Below the pieces are notes generated by a model that searched no databases, was not told the origin of the DNA, and worked only from the letters and a program-made list of their open reading frames with translations. The translations under genes and the position numbers were made by a program. This document shows, in pieces, positions 5,987 to 6,584 of a DNA stretch of 6,584 bases (its first letter is position 1; the number at the start of each line of letters is the position of its first letter). This DNA comes from Clostridium cavendishii DSM 21758 (GTDB lineage: Bacteria; Bacillota; Clostridia; Clostridiales; Clostridiaceae). Location of the stretch: NCBI RefSeq assembly GCF_900141845.1, contig NZ_FQZB01000034.1, positions 1-6,584 on the forward strand, written 5' to 3'.

Positions 5987-6004
5987 TGATATAAATATTA
6001 AAAT

Positions 6005-6032
6005 TTAACGGTAATAATATTGGTATTATAAT
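6005..6032 (+). promoter_or_regulatory. Weak candidate rRNA promoter
   Basis: TTAACG (6005-6010) followed after 16 bases by a perfect TATAAT (6027-6032). The -35 match is poor (3 of 6). The position fits a series of tandem rRNA promoters, just after the phased A-tracts. Confidence 0.35.
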
Positions 6033-6092
6033 GTTTTAGGTGTGATATTATAAAAGGCGTCGCCAATATTGATATTTGTGGGACAAGCCACT

Positions 6093-6121
6093 TTGACAGA
6101 TTTTAATATTAATAATATTTT
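6093..6121 (+). promoter_or_regulatory. Candidate rRNA promoter with perfect -35
   Basis: A perfect TTGACA (6093-6098) with TATTTT (6116-6121; 4 of 6) after 17 bases. Its -10 and spacer lie in the very A/T-rich block that also precedes the next promoter. Confidence 0.45.
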
Positions 6122-6134
6122 AAAAATATTAAAA
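6101..6134 (+). promoter_or_regulatory. A/T-rich block with inverted repeat, possible UP element
   Basis: TTTTAATATT (6101-6110) and AATATTAAAA (6125-6134) are perfect inverted repeats in a stretch made only of A and T from 6101 to 6139. It ends directly upstream of the -35 box at 6141, where an rRNA promoter UP element would contact the RNA polymerase alpha subunit. The role is inferred from position and composition. Confidence 0.4.
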
Positions 6135-6140
6135 TATTTG

Positions 6141-6169
6141 TTGACATTAAGGTGAAAAGGTGGTAACAT
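6141..6169 (+). promoter_or_regulatory. Main proximal promoter of the second rRNA operon
   Basis: A perfect -35 TTGACA (6141-6146), exact 17-base spacer and -10 TAACAT (6164-6169; 4 of 6). The start is expected near 6175-6177, where the sequence is GGG. Initiation with GTP would fit growth-rate control through GTP level, as known for Firmicute rRNA promoters. It lies about 125 bases before the 16S start. Confidence 0.65.
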
Positions 6170-6202
6170 AGTAAGGGTCGTCAGGTGATGACGAATGAAA
6201 TT

Positions 6203-6215
6203 TGGTCTTTGAAAA
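6203..6215 (+). promoter_or_regulatory. boxA-like antitermination site in the rRNA leader
   Basis: TGGTCTTTGAAAA resembles the boxA element (TGYTCTTTGAAAA type) that loads NusB and S10 onto polymerase for rRNA antitermination. It lies between the proximal promoter and 16S, the expected place. One position differs from the usual pyrimidine. Confidence 0.6.
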
Positions 6216-6251
6216 TTAAACAGAGTAAGAAAATATATGACCAGCAATTCT

Positions 6252-6269
6252 TTATGATTTAAATCATAA
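6252..6269 (+). other. 18-base perfect palindrome in the 16S leader
   Basis: TTATGATTT followed directly by AAATCATAA is a perfect 18-base palindrome about 30 bases before the 16S 5' end. In RNA it could form a short hairpin, but with no spare loop the actual stem would be shorter. It may instead be part of the leader strand that pairs with sequence after 16S for RNase III processing; the partner strand is outside the window. Confidence 0.45.
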
Positions 6270-6299
6270 GACATACAACAGTAATGAGCTACAAACTTG

Positions 6300-6584
<285 letters not shown>

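Noticed and set aside
5834..6000. Possible asparagine T-box riboswitch upstream of asnB
   Set aside because: I looked on the minus strand for the conserved GGGTGGNACCGCG segment and an overlapping terminator and found neither.

Overview
The window comes from a low-G+C Firmicute, most probably Clostridium sensu stricto (family Clostridiaceae). Three things point there: strongly A/T-rich intergenic DNA and A/T-ending codons; AGGAGG-type ribosome binding sites; and 16S rRNA, 5S rRNA and tRNA sequences of clostridial type. I would not name a species from about 285 bases of 16S. No mobile element, CRISPR array or phage gene is visible.

Layout. Positions 1-406 are the end of one rRNA operon: the 23S 3' end, a spacer with two hairpins, 5S rRNA, tRNA-Lys(TTT) and an intrinsic terminator. 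Positions 427-3784 are a sugar phosphotransferase (PTS) locus. It holds a GlcT-type antiterminator gene (+), a single-domain EIIA gene (-), a long control region, and an EIICB permease gene of the glucose/N-acetylglucosamine family (+), which most resembles the IICB part of NagE. Positions 3977-5818 (-) encode a glutamine-dependent asparagine synthetase of the AsnB/AsnO type. Positions 5905-6300 are a multi-promoter leader of a second rRNA operon in the same direction as the first, and 6300-6584 is the start of its 16S gene.

How the PTS genes fit together. Phosphate should pass from PEP through EI and HPr (not in this window) to EIIA His79, then to EIIB Cys424, then to sugar crossing the EIIC channel. 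GlcT carries an RNA-binding CAT domain and two PRD domains with four conserved histidines. By family precedent it is inactivated by the EII when sugar is absent and prevents early termination when sugar is present.

The most notable observation is in the 416-base region between the divergent EIIA and EIICB genes. Each side has its own consensus promoter followed by a GlcT-type RNA antiterminator (RAT) overlapping an intrinsic terminator. The two RATs share the internal loops GTGTNA and GCATNA, but their paired stems differ by compensating changes. One antiterminator would therefore switch both halves of a split transporter. In addition, a cre-like site covers the -35 box of the EIICB promoter, and a perfect 10-bp hairpin masks the EIIA Shine-Dalgarno sequence.

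The asparagine synthetase shows no functional link to the PTS genes and appears to be an independent unit between two rRNA operons.
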